The notes: generated by a model from the letters alone, not told the origin. Positions 9,414 to 19,716 are shown, counted from the first letter of the stretch. The stretch: DNA of 64,000 nucleotides from Bacteroidota bacterium (GCA_023396255.1 JAEWWU010000015.1:22009-86008); one strand, 5' to 3'. Numbers and translations are program-made.

Positions 9414-9809
9414 TCACGGATTTATGGTAGGCATACCCGATTTTATCCAAGCTTGAATTCCACCCTCCATTTCAAAAACTTTAAATCCCTCTTTCTGCAT
9501 CCTTAGAGCAGCCAATCTACTCCTGCGTCCGCTTTTACAGTAGAGGTAGTAAGTTTTTTCTTTGTCGAACTCTTTCAGACCTGCATCAAAAGATTCCGGG
9601 GAAAGGATGTTCAACAATATAGCTCCTTCCAAATGAGACTCCTTGTATTCTTGCTCTTGACGAACATCAAGAATGATAGCCGAAGAGTCCGTATGAATGA
9701 GGCAATTATATTCTTGCGGAGATAGACTTTTTATCTCTGTTCGGTTCTGCCCATAGGCCGATAGTCCCAAAATGGTTGATATCATAAAGGGGAGAAGTTT
9801 CCTTATCAT
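9414..9809 (-). CDS. Exported single-domain rhodanese-like protein
   Basis: 131 residues: signal peptide (about residues 1-20, cleavage near AYG-QN) and one rhodanese fold. The active-site loop is CKSGRRS with the catalytic cysteine at residue 91, and the LDVRQEQEY segment is present near 47, so it should be able to accept a sulfane sulfur. The location is probably the periplasm. It is the last gene of the gltX-typA-outer-membrane-protein unit and is followed by a terminator. Substrate and physiological role are not evident. Confidence 0.88.
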   Translation of the reverse strand: MIRKLLPFMISTILGLSAYGQNRTEIKSLSPQEYNCLIHTDSSAIILDVRQEQEYKESHLEGAILLNILSPESFDAGLKEFDKEKTYYLYCKSGRRSRLAALRMQKEGFKVFEMEGGIQAWIKSGMPTINP

Positions 9810-9857
9810 AGTTATAAAAGAAGGGCGAGGTTGGAAAACTGGATCTTCTTTTCTTTA

Positions 9858-10358
9858 TTAGAAGCGAAAAGCGGCCCCAAAGGACAAGGGAGCAAGAACT
9901 CCAATCTCGCTCATAATAGCTAACGATGGTGTTAGGTAATAACGTGCTCCAAGACCGAAGTCATAGATAAATCCACCGGAGTTATTACCAACACCATAAC
10001 CGAGCAGTACAGAGGCGTAGGTATCTAAATTCTCAACGAAATGATAGTGGAAAGTTCCTCTTGGTCCAAAAGTAAAGTGCGTGTAAGAGTCTCCATAATT
10101 GGAACTAATAAATCCCATACTGAGCAATCCTCCTATACCAATAGATGCTCTATTTTCCAGTATACTGGAAGATAGACAGTAATCAGCAGAGGCGGTCAAG
10201 GATGGGAAAAAAGTGGTTTGATTGTTGCTGCTAATCCAACGCGCAGATATTCCAGCATTCACTACGATGTCTTCTGGGTGAAATGTGTTGTTGGTTTGTG
10301 CTGTTAGTATCGAAAAGAAAGTGCACAAAGAGATGAGTGTAATAAATAACTTTTTCAT
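9858..10358 (-). CDS. Probable small outer-membrane beta-barrel protein
   Basis: 166 residues from the ATG at 10358, which begins a clean signal peptide (MKKLFITLISLCTFFSILTAQ). A longer frame to 10421 would overlap the typA stop and spoil the signal, so I reject it. The mature part is rich in Gly, Ser and aromatic residues in alternating strands and ends in Phe (GAAFRF), the usual C-terminal signature for barrel assembly. It looks like an eight-strand OmpA/OmpW-like barrel. No motif gives a substrate. It lies 13 bp downstream of typA. Confidence 0.7.
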   Translation of the reverse strand: MKKLFITLISLCTFFSILTAQTNNTFHPEDIVVNAGISARWISSNNQTTFFPSLTASADYCLSSSILENRASIGIGGLLSMGFISSNYGDSYTHFTFGPRGTFHYHFVENLDTYASVLLGYGVGNNSGGFIYDFGLGARYYLTPSLAIMSEIGVLAPLSFGAAFRF

Positions 10359-10371
10359 TGTTTGGTTTACT

Positions 10372-12186
10372 TTAATCATTATCTGTTCTTTTGGCAATGC
10401 GTTTGCGTTCGTTTTCGTCAAGAATGATCTTGCGCATACGCATAGATTTAGGTGTGATTTCTACGTATTCATCTTGGCGAATGTATTCCAAAGCATCTTC
10501 CAAGCTAAATATAACTGGAGGAGCTAAGCTCACTTTGTCATCGCTACCCGAGGCACGCATATTGGTGAGCTTCTTAGACTTACACACATTCACGACCAAG
10601 TCTCCTTCTTTACTATGCTCGCCAACTACCTGTCCGGCATAGACTTCTTCCTGTGGTTCTATAAAGAATCTACCTCTGCTTTGTAAGTTATTGAGTGCAT
10701 AGGCGTAAGCTGTACCTGTTTCCATCGCTATTATGGATCCATTAAGACGTCGCTCGATACTTCCTCTCCAAGGGGCAAAGTCAATGAATCGGTGAGCAAT
10801 AACCGCCTCTCCGGCAGAAGCAGTGAGAAGAGCGTTGCTTAGACCTATGATTCCTCGAGAAGGAATGGAGAAGACCAAATTTATCCGATCGTTTTTACTT
10901 TCCATATAGGTCATTTCTCCTCTTCTTTTGGTTACCATATCTATGATGCGGCTGGAATATTCTTCTGGAACATTGATAGTTAGCTCTTCTATGGGTTCGC
11001 ACTTCTGACCGCCAATCTCCTTGATTATTACCTGAGGTTGTCCAACTTGTAATTCATATCCCTCCCGTCGCATTGTTTCTATTAACACAGACAGATGCAA
11101 TACCCCTCGACCATAGACAATCCAAGAGTCGGCCGAATCTGTTGTTTCTACTCTCAGGGCAAGATTCTTGTCCAACTCCTTCATCAAACGATCATATATG
11201 TGTCTGGAGGTGACAAATTTTCCTTCTTTTCCAAAAAAAGGAGAGTTATTAATGGTAAAGAGCATACTCATTGTAGGCTCGTCTACGGCAATAGCTTCTA
11301 GAGGTTCGGGGTTCTCCGCATCGGCTACAGTGTCACCAATTTCAAATTGCTCTAATCCGACCAAAGCACAGATATCCCCACTGTATACAGCCTCTGCCTT
11401 GGTGCGCCCCAATCCCTCAAAGGTGTGCAACTCTTTGATCTTTTCTTTGTGCTGCGTACCATCACTTTTGCAGAGCATAACCGTATCGCCCGGTCTGATA
11501 ACTCCCCTGTGTACACGTCCAACGGCAATACGTCCTACATAGGAACTAAAATCAAGAGAAGTGATTAGCATCTGGGTGGTTCCTTCAAGCTGAGTGGGTG
11601 CCGGTATATTTTCTATAATGGCATCGAGCAGGGGAGTAATATCCTCGGCTGGTTGCTTGTAATCTAAGCTCATCCACCCGTTTTTAGCAGATCCGAATAG
11701 AGTAACAAAGTCGAGCTGGTCATCAGAAGCTTCGAGGCTAGCCATTAGGTCGAATACCATATCTTGAACTTCCGACGGACGGCAATTGGGCTTATCTACT
11801 TTATTGACAACGACAATTGGCTTGAGTCCTATAGATAGAGCTTTTTGTAGCACAAATCTGGTTTGCGGCATAGGGCCTTCGAAAGCATCGACCAAAAGCA
11901 GGCACCCATCTGCCATATTGAGCACTCGTTCTACTTCGCCTCCAAAATCGGCGTGCCCTGGTGTATCTATGATATTGATTTTACAATCTTTGTAACGTAT
12001 ACTTACGTTTTTAGATACGATGGTAATTCCCCTCTCTCGTTCTAAGGCATTGTTATCCAAATAGGTATCGACTTCTTGTGCTTTGTCGTCTCTGAATAGT
12101 TTTCCGGCCAAGAGCATTTTGTCTACCAAGGTGGTTTTTCCGTGGTCTACGTGTGCAATTATGGCAATGTTTCTGATATTTTGCAT
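10372..12186 (-). CDS. typA: Ribosome-associated translational GTPase TypA/BipA
   Basis: 604 residues. GTPase motifs: P-loop AHVDHGKTTL near residue 11, the G3 motif DTPGHADF, and NKVDKP; followed by the EF-G-like domains II, III and V and the BipA-specific C-terminal region. The protein binds 70S ribosomes and assists assembly and stress or low-temperature growth. It is 36 bp downstream of gltX and 13 bp upstream of the outer-membrane protein gene. Confidence 0.97.
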   Translation of the reverse strand: MQNIRNIAIIAHVDHGKTTLVDKMLLAGKLFRDDKAQEVDTYLDNNALERERGITIVSKNVSIRYKDCKINIIDTPGHADFGGEVERVLNMADGCLLLVDAFEGPMPQTRFVLQKALSIGLKPIVVVNKVDKPNCRPSEVQDMVFDLMASLEASDDQLDFVTLFGSAKNGWMSLDYKQPAEDITPLLDAIIENIPAPTQLEGTTQMLITSLDFSSYVGRIAVGRVHRGVIRPGDTVMLCKSDGTQHKEKIKELHTFEGLGRTKAEAVYSGDICALVGLEQFEIGDTVADAENPEPLEAIAVDEPTMSMLFTINNSPFFGKEGKFVTSRHIYDRLMKELDKNLALRVETTDSADSWIVYGRGVLHLSVLIETMRREGYELQVGQPQVIIKEIGGQKCEPIEELTINVPEEYSSRIIDMVTKRRGEMTYMESKNDRINLVFSIPSRGIIGLSNALLTASAGEAVIAHRFIDFAPWRGSIERRLNGSIIAMETGTAYAYALNNLQSRGRFFIEPQEEVYAGQVVGEHSKEGDLVVNVCKSKKLTNMRASGSDDKVSLAPPVIFSLEDALEYIRQDEYVEITPKSMRMRKIILDENERKRIAKRTDND

Positions 12187-12222
12187 TCTTTGCTTTTTGT
12201 ATGTGCAGTATGTATCCGCTAT

Positions 12223-13737
12223 TTATTCGGTTATTGTAATAGAGTCTATGGCACGCTGTAAACGTTTTTGGGTTTCTTGCAGCCCCAGTTGTGCCATAAT
12301 CTCGTGGATATGTGGACCTCTGGGTTGCCCAACTAAAGCCAAGCGGGTGCAATTCATTACCTGTCCCATAGGTAATTGATTGTTTTGTATCCATTGTGTA
12401 ATGGAAGTATCGATCGTTGAGGCATCAAAAGAATCGAGAGATTGCAACATCAGAGATAATTGAGACAAATGTTGAGGAGAATCACTTTTCCAACGTTTTC
12501 TTATTGTTTTGCCATCATATTCTTCCGGTGCCAAGAAGAAGAAATCGGCTTGCTCCCACAACTCGGTTGTAAAGGAGGCGCGTTCACGAACTAGTTTTAT
12601 GGCTTGTATGATGTAATTATCATCGAATTTCTGTTGCAGGTGTTGTGGCATTTGGGCTCGTAAAACAGGTACTAAGTCCGAAGGGTCTACTTCTTGTAGA
12701 TAGTGGTGGTTGAACCACTTGGCTTTCTCTATATCGAACCGAGCTCCGCTTTTACTGCATTTTTCCAAAGAAAAATTGTCGATTAGCTCTTGCCGAGTCA
12801 TCACCTCTTTTCCATCTCCCGGATTCCAACCCAGTAGAGCAAGAAAATTGACCAGAGCATCGGGTATATATCCTTTTTCTCTAAAGCCCATAGCAGCTTC
12901 TCCATCCTGTGGATGCCAGTCCAAAGGAAAAACGGGAAACCCCAACCGATCTCCGTCTCTCTTGCTCAACTTCCCATTTCCATCCGGTTTTAAGAGAAGG
13001 GAGAGGTGGGCAAAGTAAGGCATTGAATCTTGCCAACCAAAAGCTTCGTAAAGTAGTCTGTGCAAGGGGGCGCTTGGTAGCCATTCTTCTCCTCTAATGA
13101 CGTGTGTTATCTCCATCAAATGGTCGTCTACAATGTTGGCCAAATGATAAGTGGGCAATTCGTCAGTGCTTTTGTACAATACCTTGTCATCCAAAACGGA
13201 TGAATTGATTGTAACTTCTCCCCTGATAAGATCGTGAACAGTAATTTCTTGATTGGGTTCTATACGAAAGCGAACCACGTAGGGAGTGTTTGCTTGGAGC
13301 AAAACCTCTTCTTGCTCTTGGGACAGAGTAAGGGAGTTGCGCATTTGCATACGAGTAGAGGCATCGTATTGGAAATTAGGAATACGTTCTCTGGCTGCTT
13401 CCAACTCTTCGGGGGTGTCGTAGGCACGATAAGCTTTTTTGCTATCCAATAGTTGTTGTACATATACCTTGTACAACTCCCTTCTCTCGCTTTGTCTGTA
13501 GGGGCCATTATCTCCGCCAACCCCAACACCCTCATCTATCTCTATACCAAGCCATTTTAGAGACTCTATAATGTATGCCTCCGCTTGAGGAACAAACCTT
13601 TTGCTATCTGTATCTTCGATTCGCAAAAGCATTTTTCCACCCATTTTTCGGGCAAAAAGATAGTTATACAGAGCTGTACGTACTCCTCCAATATGAAGGG
13701 CACCTGTTGGGCTGGGGGCAAATCTTACTCGTACCAT
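12223..13737 (-). CDS. gltX: Glutamyl-tRNA synthetase
   Basis: Class I aminoacyl-tRNA synthetase that charges tRNA(Glu); 504 residues from the ATG at 13737 (MVRVRFAPSPTG). HIGH signature appears as HIGG, residues 15-18, and the KMSKS loop as KLSKR. The 14-codon longer frame from 13779 would put the start inside the predicted -7 element at 13777-13784, so it is unlikely. The C-terminal anticodon-binding helices are present. It heads the gltX-typA unit. Confidence 0.97.
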   Translation of the reverse strand: MVRVRFAPSPTGALHIGGVRTALYNYLFARKMGGKMLLRIEDTDSKRFVPQAEAYIIESLKWLGIEIDEGVGVGGDNGPYRQSERRELYKVYVQQLLDSKKAYRAYDTPEELEAARERIPNFQYDASTRMQMRNSLTLSQEQEEVLLQANTPYVVRFRIEPNQEITVHDLIRGEVTINSSVLDDKVLYKSTDELPTYHLANIVDDHLMEITHVIRGEEWLPSAPLHRLLYEAFGWQDSMPYFAHLSLLLKPDGNGKLSKRDGDRLGFPVFPLDWHPQDGEAAMGFREKGYIPDALVNFLALLGWNPGDGKEVMTRQELIDNFSLEKCSKSGARFDIEKAKWFNHHYLQEVDPSDLVPVLRAQMPQHLQQKFDDNYIIQAIKLVRERASFTTELWEQADFFFLAPEEYDGKTIRKRWKSDSPQHLSQLSLMLQSLDSFDASTIDTSITQWIQNNQLPMGQVMNCTRLALVGQPRGPHIHEIMAQLGLQETQKRLQRAIDSITITE

Positions 13738-13776
13738 ATTTATTGTGTCTGTTTTTATTCCTACAAATCTGTGGCG

Positions 13777-13784
13777 CAAAGGTA
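13777..13784 (-). promoter_or_regulatory. Predicted -7 element for gltX
   Basis: Minus-strand TACCTTTG (plus CAAAGGTA) matches TAnnTTTG and lies about 40 bp before the gltX ATG. No good -33 TTG is visible. Confidence 0.45.
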
Positions 13785-13826
13785 ATCATTTGTAGTGAGC
13801 TGATTTTTATTCTTTCGGATTGAAAA

Positions 13827-13930
13827 ATAATTCCCTGCGAAGAAAAATTTTCTTGGACGGAACAAAAATTAGTAGGGAATTATCAGAAATTAATTCCCTG
13901 CAAATCACCAAAAAGCAGGAAACTAATTTA
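13827..13930 (+). repeat. Dispersed intergenic palindromic repeat, copy A (most complete)
   Basis: A 57-bp unit at 13827-13883 is bounded by perfect 10-bp inverted arms ATAATTCCCT and AGGGAATTAT with a 37-bp centre. A second half-unit follows (TTAATTCCCTGC at 13891-13902, then GCAGGAAACTAAT). The 34-nt core at 13849-13882 differs at one base from copy B at 34541-34574 and at three from copy C at 47064-47097. Confidence 0.85.
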
Positions 13931-14229
13931 TCAGGCATTTCTTTGCTGTAGACAATACACAAACTCTTTTGTGAGAGATCAGTCGTTATTTTAATGATTT
14001 GATGAATATAACGTTGCTTATTTATATATACAGGTTTGTATAATATTTTACTGAGAAGCAGGCAACTCTGTCGAGGATATGTTTGGCAAAACATCATCAA
14101 AATGTTTTCTGATGATTTTGGATAAATTTTCTTTTTTGACGGCTTACTGTATTGTTTGATGGACTTTTAAATTCATAGGATTGATCCCCTTTTAAGATTT
14201 CTCTGCGGTGCTAATGTGGGTAATACCCT

Positions 14230-14237
14230 TATCTTTG
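14230..14237 (+). promoter_or_regulatory. Predicted -7 element for murF
   Basis: TATCTTTG matches TAnnTTTG, 26 bp upstream of the ATG at 14264. It lies inside the longer murF frame that opens at 14216, which argues for the downstream start. The -33 region is weak. Confidence 0.5.
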
Positions 14238-14263
14238 CACAAAAAGCCACAAAGCAAATTACT

Positions 14264-15613
14264 ATGAAAGAGGTGACATTGTCCCATTTATACGAGCTCT
14301 TTAGTGTTTCTTCCGGGGTATGTACAGATTCGAGAAAGCCCCGACCGGGGAGTATCTTTTTTGCTCTAAGGGGAGAAAACTTTGATGGGAACAAATTTGC
14401 TCTCGACGCAATTCAAGAAGGATGCTCCTATGCTGTTGTTAATGATCCTTCACTTCCCAAGCATCCGCAATTATTATTTACAGCAGGAGATACGTTACAG
14501 TTGCTTGCCGATTTGGCACATTATCACAGGCAACAGTTGAGTATTCCTATTATTGCCATAACCGGAACTAATGGGAAAACGACCACCAAAGAACTAATTG
14601 GAGCAGTCCTTTCTACTCAATACCAAACTCTGATAACCGAGGGAAACCTAAACAACCATATAGGTGTACCGCTAACGTTGCTTCGTTTACAAAAAGAGCA
14701 TCAACTCGCAGTGGTTGAGATGGGTGCCAGTCACCCCGGAGATATCGAACACCTTGTTCGTATAGCAGCTCCAAATTATGGAATTATAACCAATATTGGT
14801 AAGGCTCATTTGCAGGGCTTTGGCTCTATAGAGGGAGTGCGTAGGACAAAGGGAGAGCTATACGATTATTTGAGAACTTCCAATGGCACGGTCTTTTTAC
14901 ACATAGACAATGACTATTTGCGAGAGATGGTGGGAGAAATTCCTTGTGTGACTTATGGGAAGACCAATTGGGCCCAAATAACGGGATGGGCGCATACTAC
15001 GAGCTGTGGATTGCTAACTGTGAAGTGGATTAGTGTTCAGGATAGAGAGAAAGAATACACCTGCCAGACGCATCTTGTGGGGGATTACAATCTACCTAAC
15101 GTGTTGGCTGCCATAACTGTGGGAAATTTCTTTGATATTCCTCCTCAAGTTATTTGTCGAGCAATAGAGAGTTATATACCCGGGAACCAACGATCCCAAC
15201 TTGTACCAAAAACGTTGCGAAATAACTGTTTAGTTGTTGATGGATATAATGCCAATCCGGCGAGTATGGAGGTTGCCATTGACAACCTCTTACGTATGCC
15301 TATGAACGAGTATAAGCAACGGAGCCTCATTCTAGGAGATATGAATGAGCTGGGGGAGGAGAGCGAAAAGGAACACAAAGCACTTATAGAGCGTTTGTTG
15401 TCCCATATTCGAGCAAAAGAATTAACCTTGTATCTCTGTGGGCATAATTTTTATCAAACTCGCCATCTTTATGAACAAGAAGAAAATATCAATTTTTTCC
15501 CCACAACAGAGGCATTGCACCAATTCTTGCAAGAGTATCCTTTGTCCAATAATTTGATTCTTCTTAAAGGGTCCAACTCCTTGCGAATAACATCATTAAC
15601 CGAATTATGTTAG
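14264..15613 (+). CDS. murF: UDP-N-acetylmuramoyl-tripeptide--D-alanyl-D-alanine ligase
   Basis: Cytoplasmic peptidoglycan precursor ligase that adds D-Ala-D-Ala; 449 residues from the ATG at 14264 (MKEVTLSHLYELF). N-terminal substrate domain with DSRKPRPGSIFFALRGENFDG, central ATPase with TGTNGKTTTKE, and the Mur C-terminal domain (VVDGYNANPASM, LGDMNELG). It stands outside any dcw cluster here. It overlaps rpoN by 7 bp, suggesting translational coupling. Confidence 0.96.
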   Translation: MKEVTLSHLYELFSVSSGVCTDSRKPRPGSIFFALRGENFDGNKFALDAIQEGCSYAVVNDPSLPKHPQLLFTAGDTLQLLADLAHYHRQQLSIPIIAITGTNGKTTTKELIGAVLSTQYQTLITEGNLNNHIGVPLTLLRLQKEHQLAVVEMGASHPGDIEHLVRIAAPNYGIITNIGKAHLQGFGSIEGVRRTKGELYDYLRTSNGTVFLHIDNDYLREMVGEIPCVTYGKTNWAQITGWAHTTSCGLLTVKWISVQDREKEYTCQTHLVGDYNLPNVLAAITVGNFFDIPPQVICRAIESYIPGNQRSQLVPKTLRNNCLVVDGYNANPASMEVAIDNLLRMPMNEYKQRSLILGDMNELGEESEKEHKALIERLLSHIRAKELTLYLCGHNFYQTRHLYEQEENINFFPTTEALHQFLQEYPLSNNLILLKGSNSLRITSLTELC

Positions 15614-17079
15614 ATCTACGGCAAGAACTTAAACAAAAACAAGGGCTGTCTGCGTGGCAAATACAACAGATTAAGCTCCTCGAAATCCCGGCAGTGGAAT
15701 TAGAAGCTCGCATCCGCAAAGAGTTGGAAGACAATCCGGCTTTAATGGAGGCCACTTCATCTGATGATGATAGGGGAGATTCTGCTGAAAAAGTTCTCGA
15801 CGATGAAACTTTTGAAACTTCCGATACTGTGGAAGAAAGCCTCAATGATTATCGAGAAGAAGATGATATTCCTTATTATAAACTGCAGCAGCTATCGCAG
15901 CAAGAGGCCCGAAGAGATGAAATTCCGTTTGCCTCCAAAGGGATGTCTGTCATAGACTACCTGGAGGAACAAATAGAAATGATGACTCTAACGGAAAAAG
16001 AGCAGCTCATAGCTACTTACATTGTTGGAAATCTGAGAGAAGATGGTTACTTGGATCGCACTGCGACGGAAATAAGCAATGATATATTATTTAAGGAGAG
16101 CATAGATGTTTCTTCCGATAGCGTGGAGGAGATCATTAGGAAAATACAAACCTTAGATCCTCCGGGAGTGGCTGCATCTTCTTTGCAGGAGTGTTTGTTG
16201 ATACAACTGAATCGTTTGTCGAACAGCGATCTATCGAAAACGGTGGCCGAAAACATACTAAAGTATCAGTATGATGCTTTTATCAATAAACGATATGAGC
16301 AGATTTACCAAAAGGGCATCTCTCCGGAAGAGTTGCAGGGGGCCATTGAGTTGATTGTTACTTTAAATCCCAAACCGGGAAACGGGTTTGATAATTCTGA
16401 TCAGACCCTTTTGCAGCAGGTCAGCCCCGATTTTATTGTGACGTTGGTCGAAGATCGTTTGCAACTTTATCTGACGGACGAGAGAGAGATTCCTTCTCTT
16501 CGTGTAGAACCTACTTACGAAGAGATGGCCGCTTCTTTGGGGAATAATCATCGTACATCTACGACCTTGCTGAATGAAGAGAAAGAGGCCCGACGTTTTG
16601 CTAAAGAAAAGGTTGATTCGGCAGGTCGTTTCATAACAGCATTGCAGCAGCGCTTTCATACTCTTAGGGCAACAATGAATGTCATAATGCAATTGCAAGA
16701 AGATTTTTTTAGGACTGGCGATACAGCAGATCTGAAGCCGATGATTCTGAAAGATGTGGCTCAAAGAACAGGGTTCGATATAAGTACTATTTCTCGAGTA
16801 AGCAATAGTAAATATGTACAAAGCGATCACGGTATTTATCCCCTCAAATTCTTTTTCAGCGAAGCATCTCTAAAGCAAGATGGATCGGAAGTTTCTTCTC
16901 ACGAGGTAAAGAGAATTCTCAAAGAAGCTATTGAGGGAGAGGACAAAAAAAATCCATTGACAGATATGGAACTATCCGAAATTTTACAAAAGCAAGGTTT
17001 TGTGTTGGCCAGACGTACTGTGGCTAAGTATCGGGAACAGCTACAAATTCCAACAGCAAGGATGAGGAGAGTGTTGTAA
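15607..17079 (+). CDS. rpoN: RNA polymerase sigma-54 factor RpoN
   Basis: 490 residues. Region I is Gln/Leu-rich at the N-terminus (LKQKQGLSAWQIQQIKLLEI), an acidic linker covers about residues 45-100, the core-binding domain follows, and the C-terminus carries the RpoN box ARRTVAKYRE near residue 475, which contacts the -24 element. The ATG lies inside the end of murF. A functional sigma-54 implies that enhancer-binding activators exist elsewhere; none is in this window. Confidence 0.97.
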   Translation: MLDLRQELKQKQGLSAWQIQQIKLLEIPAVELEARIRKELEDNPALMEATSSDDDRGDSAEKVLDDETFETSDTVEESLNDYREEDDIPYYKLQQLSQQEARRDEIPFASKGMSVIDYLEEQIEMMTLTEKEQLIATYIVGNLREDGYLDRTATEISNDILFKESIDVSSDSVEEIIRKIQTLDPPGVAASSLQECLLIQLNRLSNSDLSKTVAENILKYQYDAFINKRYEQIYQKGISPEELQGAIELIVTLNPKPGNGFDNSDQTLLQQVSPDFIVTLVEDRLQLYLTDEREIPSLRVEPTYEEMAASLGNNHRTSTTLLNEEKEARRFAKEKVDSAGRFITALQQRFHTLRATMNVIMQLQEDFFRTGDTADLKPMILKDVAQRTGFDISTISRVSNSKYVQSDHGIYPLKFFFSEASLKQDGSEVSSHEVKRILKEAIEGEDKKNPLTDMELSEILQKQGFVLARRTVAKYREQLQIPTARMRRVL

Positions 17080-17103
17080 ATTGTTCTATCCTTTTTGAGA
17101 ATT

Positions 17104-19716
17104 ATGAGGAGATTTCTTAGTCCTTACCTCTTATCCTTTTTTTTCATAGCTTTTTTGTGTTCATCGTTAGCGACAGCTCAATCTGTTGTTGTGGGGATAT
17201 TGCAGGATGCAGATACTGGCAAGGCTCTTTCTTCTGCATCTGTATTTGTGGAAAGGGGCAAACTCCGAGAAGGGGTAGTAACGCAATCCGATGGATCTTT
17301 TCGATTAGAGATTCCTGAAGTTTTTTTCAAACAAGATTCTCTTCTTCTACAAATTAGTTCTCTTGGGTATACTCCCTGTAAGCGATCAATTCCCAATAAG
17401 CCGTATTATGATTGTGGAATATTGGAAATACCATCTTTGGAGCAACATTTGGAAGCTGTTGTTGTAACTCTCTCTAAATATGAATCTTATCGGCACAATA
17501 ATCCGGCAATTGAGGTAGTACATAAAGTAGTAGAGAGACGAAGAGACAATGGAGTGGAGGGGCTATCCGCTTTTTCTTTTCGTTCTTATGAAAAGATATT
17601 ACTGACTCAATACGGGGAACAGAAGGGAAGATCTTTTTGGGGAATTCCTGCCGAGGTGGTTGATGATTGGAAGGTCCCTTCTATTTTTTTCGATTCTCAT
17701 TCTGTGCCGATCTCTTTACGAGAACAGTCTTCAGTAACTCTCGTACAGAATGGAAAGGAAGAAACAACGATAATAGGACGACGACATTTTGGCCCTGACG
17801 AAGTGTTGGATGAAGATCTGCTTACCAACAACCTTTTCGAAATGGTACGGTCGGTAGATCCTTATGCAAATGACATAGAACTTTTCACTCAACACTTTGT
17901 GAGTCCCCTTAACGAAATGTTGGGTTCTTTGTTTTATAAATATTCCCTGATGGATACCACTTTCTTTCGAGGAGATTCTTGTTTTGTCGTTCAGTTTGCA
18001 CCAACGCACCATAGAGATGCGGCTTTCTTTGGAAGAATGGTAGTGGATATGAAAAACTATAGCCTTAGATTGCTGGAGATGGAGCTGTCGCAAAAGGCTA
18101 ATGTAAGTAAGATAGATAGAATTCGATTTTGTACAGAATTTGCACCTCACAAAACGGAAAGGGGGGAATTGTGGTTACCTCAGCAACAAACTATCCAAGC
18201 AGCCTTTATTCCTACCAACCTATATCCAAAAGGTCTTGAGGGGCATATAATTCGTTATTATCACGGACATTGTTGGGGAGAGAAAGCTTTTTTGCCGGAA
18301 TGCTTGGATCCAAGAAGTCAATTACCACCGGAGCTATACCAGCGAAGTTTGGAGAAATGCTCCGGAACATTTGGCTGGGTAGAACGCCCCATTCCCCTAA
18401 CAAGCCAAGAGCAGAGAGCAATAGATTTTAATTCATATCTCTCGGGGAATAAGAAGCACAAAACTTTGGCTCAGATTATACACGCTTTGTATACTGGCTT
18501 TGTTCCATTGCCAATACATTCTCTATGGACAAAGAAAAACTATTTTGATTTGGGTCCCGTCGATGCTCTCTTTGGGGGAAATACAATAGAGGGTTTCAGA
18601 GTCCGATTGGGAGGTACCACCACGGCTATTCTACACCCTCATTTCTTTTTACAAGGTTATGGAGCTTATGGATTTAGCGACAGGCGTTGGAAATATTATA
18701 TCAAGGGAACCTATTCTGTACATAAGAAGCAGTACCACGAGGAAGAATTTCCCAGAAAAAATTTTTCGGTCTACCTACACAATGATTTATTTATTCCCGG
18801 GAAAGAAAAAAGTACTCTCGACAGAGATCATTTAATCCTCGATTTCCCTGGAGAGGTAACCAATAGTACCCGATTCTATGGAACCAAAATAGGGGCAAAT
18901 TTTGAGCAAGACTTTTCTCCTCAATGTAGTCTTACATTTGGCATTGAGTATATGCAAAAAAAATCGGCCGGGCTTTTGCATTACTACAAACAAACCGAAG
19001 ATAATAGTAGGGTAGAGGTTCAGTCTATTTCTCAAACCTCCATTGATTTGGCTTTTGTTTATAGACCCTTGGGTCAACCTTTCAATCCACGTCGACTCAA
19101 TGCCTATTTCGATATGCGTTCATCTAAACCGGTCCTTTCATTGGAAGCACATATTTTCCCTCCTTTCTTGAAGGGGAATAGTCACTTTTATTTACAAACT
19201 ACAGCAATCTATTATAGGAAAATATTCTTGTCAGCATTGGGCTATATGGAAATGGCTGTAAAAGCAGGTAAGGTTTGGGGAGCTGCTCCTCAAGTGTCTT
19301 TGTTTTCTCCACAAACCAATACGGGATGGTTGTTGTATGAGGACGATTTTCAAACACTGAAGCCATTGCAGTACATAGCAGACAGATTTTTTGAATTTCG
19401 TTCTACTTACCATATGAATGGATTGCTTTTGAATCGTATCCCCCTTCTCAACAAACTTAAAATGAGAGAAGTATTTACTCTACACGGATATTGGGGACAT
19501 ACTTCTTCCGAACATAGAATTCCAAAGCCGGGAGCACAACTTTTGCCAGAAACATTGGTAACCCCGATGAATAACCATCTACATTTAGAAATGGGAGTAG
19601 GAGTTGAAAACCTATTTGGCTTAATGCGAATAGACCTTTATACTCAGTTGTCCAACTACATCAATCTGAACAGAAATAAACCCGTTATACGTCTCAATCT
19701 GTCCCTTTTCTTATAG
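17104..19716 (+). CDS. DUF5686 family outer-membrane protein with N-terminal carboxypeptidase-regulatory-like domain
   Basis: 870 residues from the ATG at 17104; a TTG three codons upstream extends the frame but is not needed. Signal peptide at residues 1-26, then a beta-sandwich 'carboxypeptidase D regulatory-like' domain (GILQDADTGKALSSASVFV), as in SusC-type transporters but without a TonB plug, then the large DUF5686 region with many aromatic amphipathic strands ending LNLSLFL. The family is common in Bacteroidota and its role is unknown; the C-terminal half looks like a barrel. It is 24 bp after rpoN and probably in the same transcript. Confidence 0.82.
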   Translation: MRRFLSPYLLSFFFIAFLCSSLATAQSVVVGILQDADTGKALSSASVFVERGKLREGVVTQSDGSFRLEIPEVFFKQDSLLLQISSLGYTPCKRSIPNKPYYDCGILEIPSLEQHLEAVVVTLSKYESYRHNNPAIEVVHKVVERRRDNGVEGLSAFSFRSYEKILLTQYGEQKGRSFWGIPAEVVDDWKVPSIFFDSHSVPISLREQSSVTLVQNGKEETTIIGRRHFGPDEVLDEDLLTNNLFEMVRSVDPYANDIELFTQHFVSPLNEMLGSLFYKYSLMDTTFFRGDSCFVVQFAPTHHRDAAFFGRMVVDMKNYSLRLLEMELSQKANVSKIDRIRFCTEFAPHKTERGELWLPQQQTIQAAFIPTNLYPKGLEGHIIRYYHGHCWGEKAFLPECLDPRSQLPPELYQRSLEKCSGTFGWVERPIPLTSQEQRAIDFNSYLSGNKKHKTLAQIIHALYTGFVPLPIHSLWTKKNYFDLGPVDALFGGNTIEGFRVRLGGTTTAILHPHFFLQGYGAYGFSDRRWKYYIKGTYSVHKKQYHEEEFPRKNFSVYLHNDLFIPGKEKSTLDRDHLILDFPGEVTNSTRFYGTKIGANFEQDFSPQCSLTFGIEYMQKKSAGLLHYYKQTEDNSRVEVQSISQTSIDLAFVYRPLGQPFNPRRLNAYFDMRSSKPVLSLEAHIFPPFLKGNSHFYLQTTAIYYRKIFLSALGYMEMAVKAGKVWGAAPQVSLFSPQTNTGWLLYEDDFQTLKPLQYIADRFFEFRSTYHMNGLLLNRIPLLNKLKMREVFTLHGYWGHTSSEHRIPKPGAQLLPETLVTPMNNHLHLEMGVGVENLFGLMRIDLYTQLSNYINLNRNKPVIRLNLSLFL

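Larger units (their letters stand above)
13738..14263. other. Divergent gene-free region between gltX and murF
   Basis: This 526-bp stretch holds the gltX -7 element (13777-13784), copy A of the dispersed palindromic repeat (13827-13930) and the murF -7 element (14230-14237). The part from about 13935 to 14200 is AT-rich and I see nothing else in it. Small reading frames here have no coding character. Confidence 0.7.
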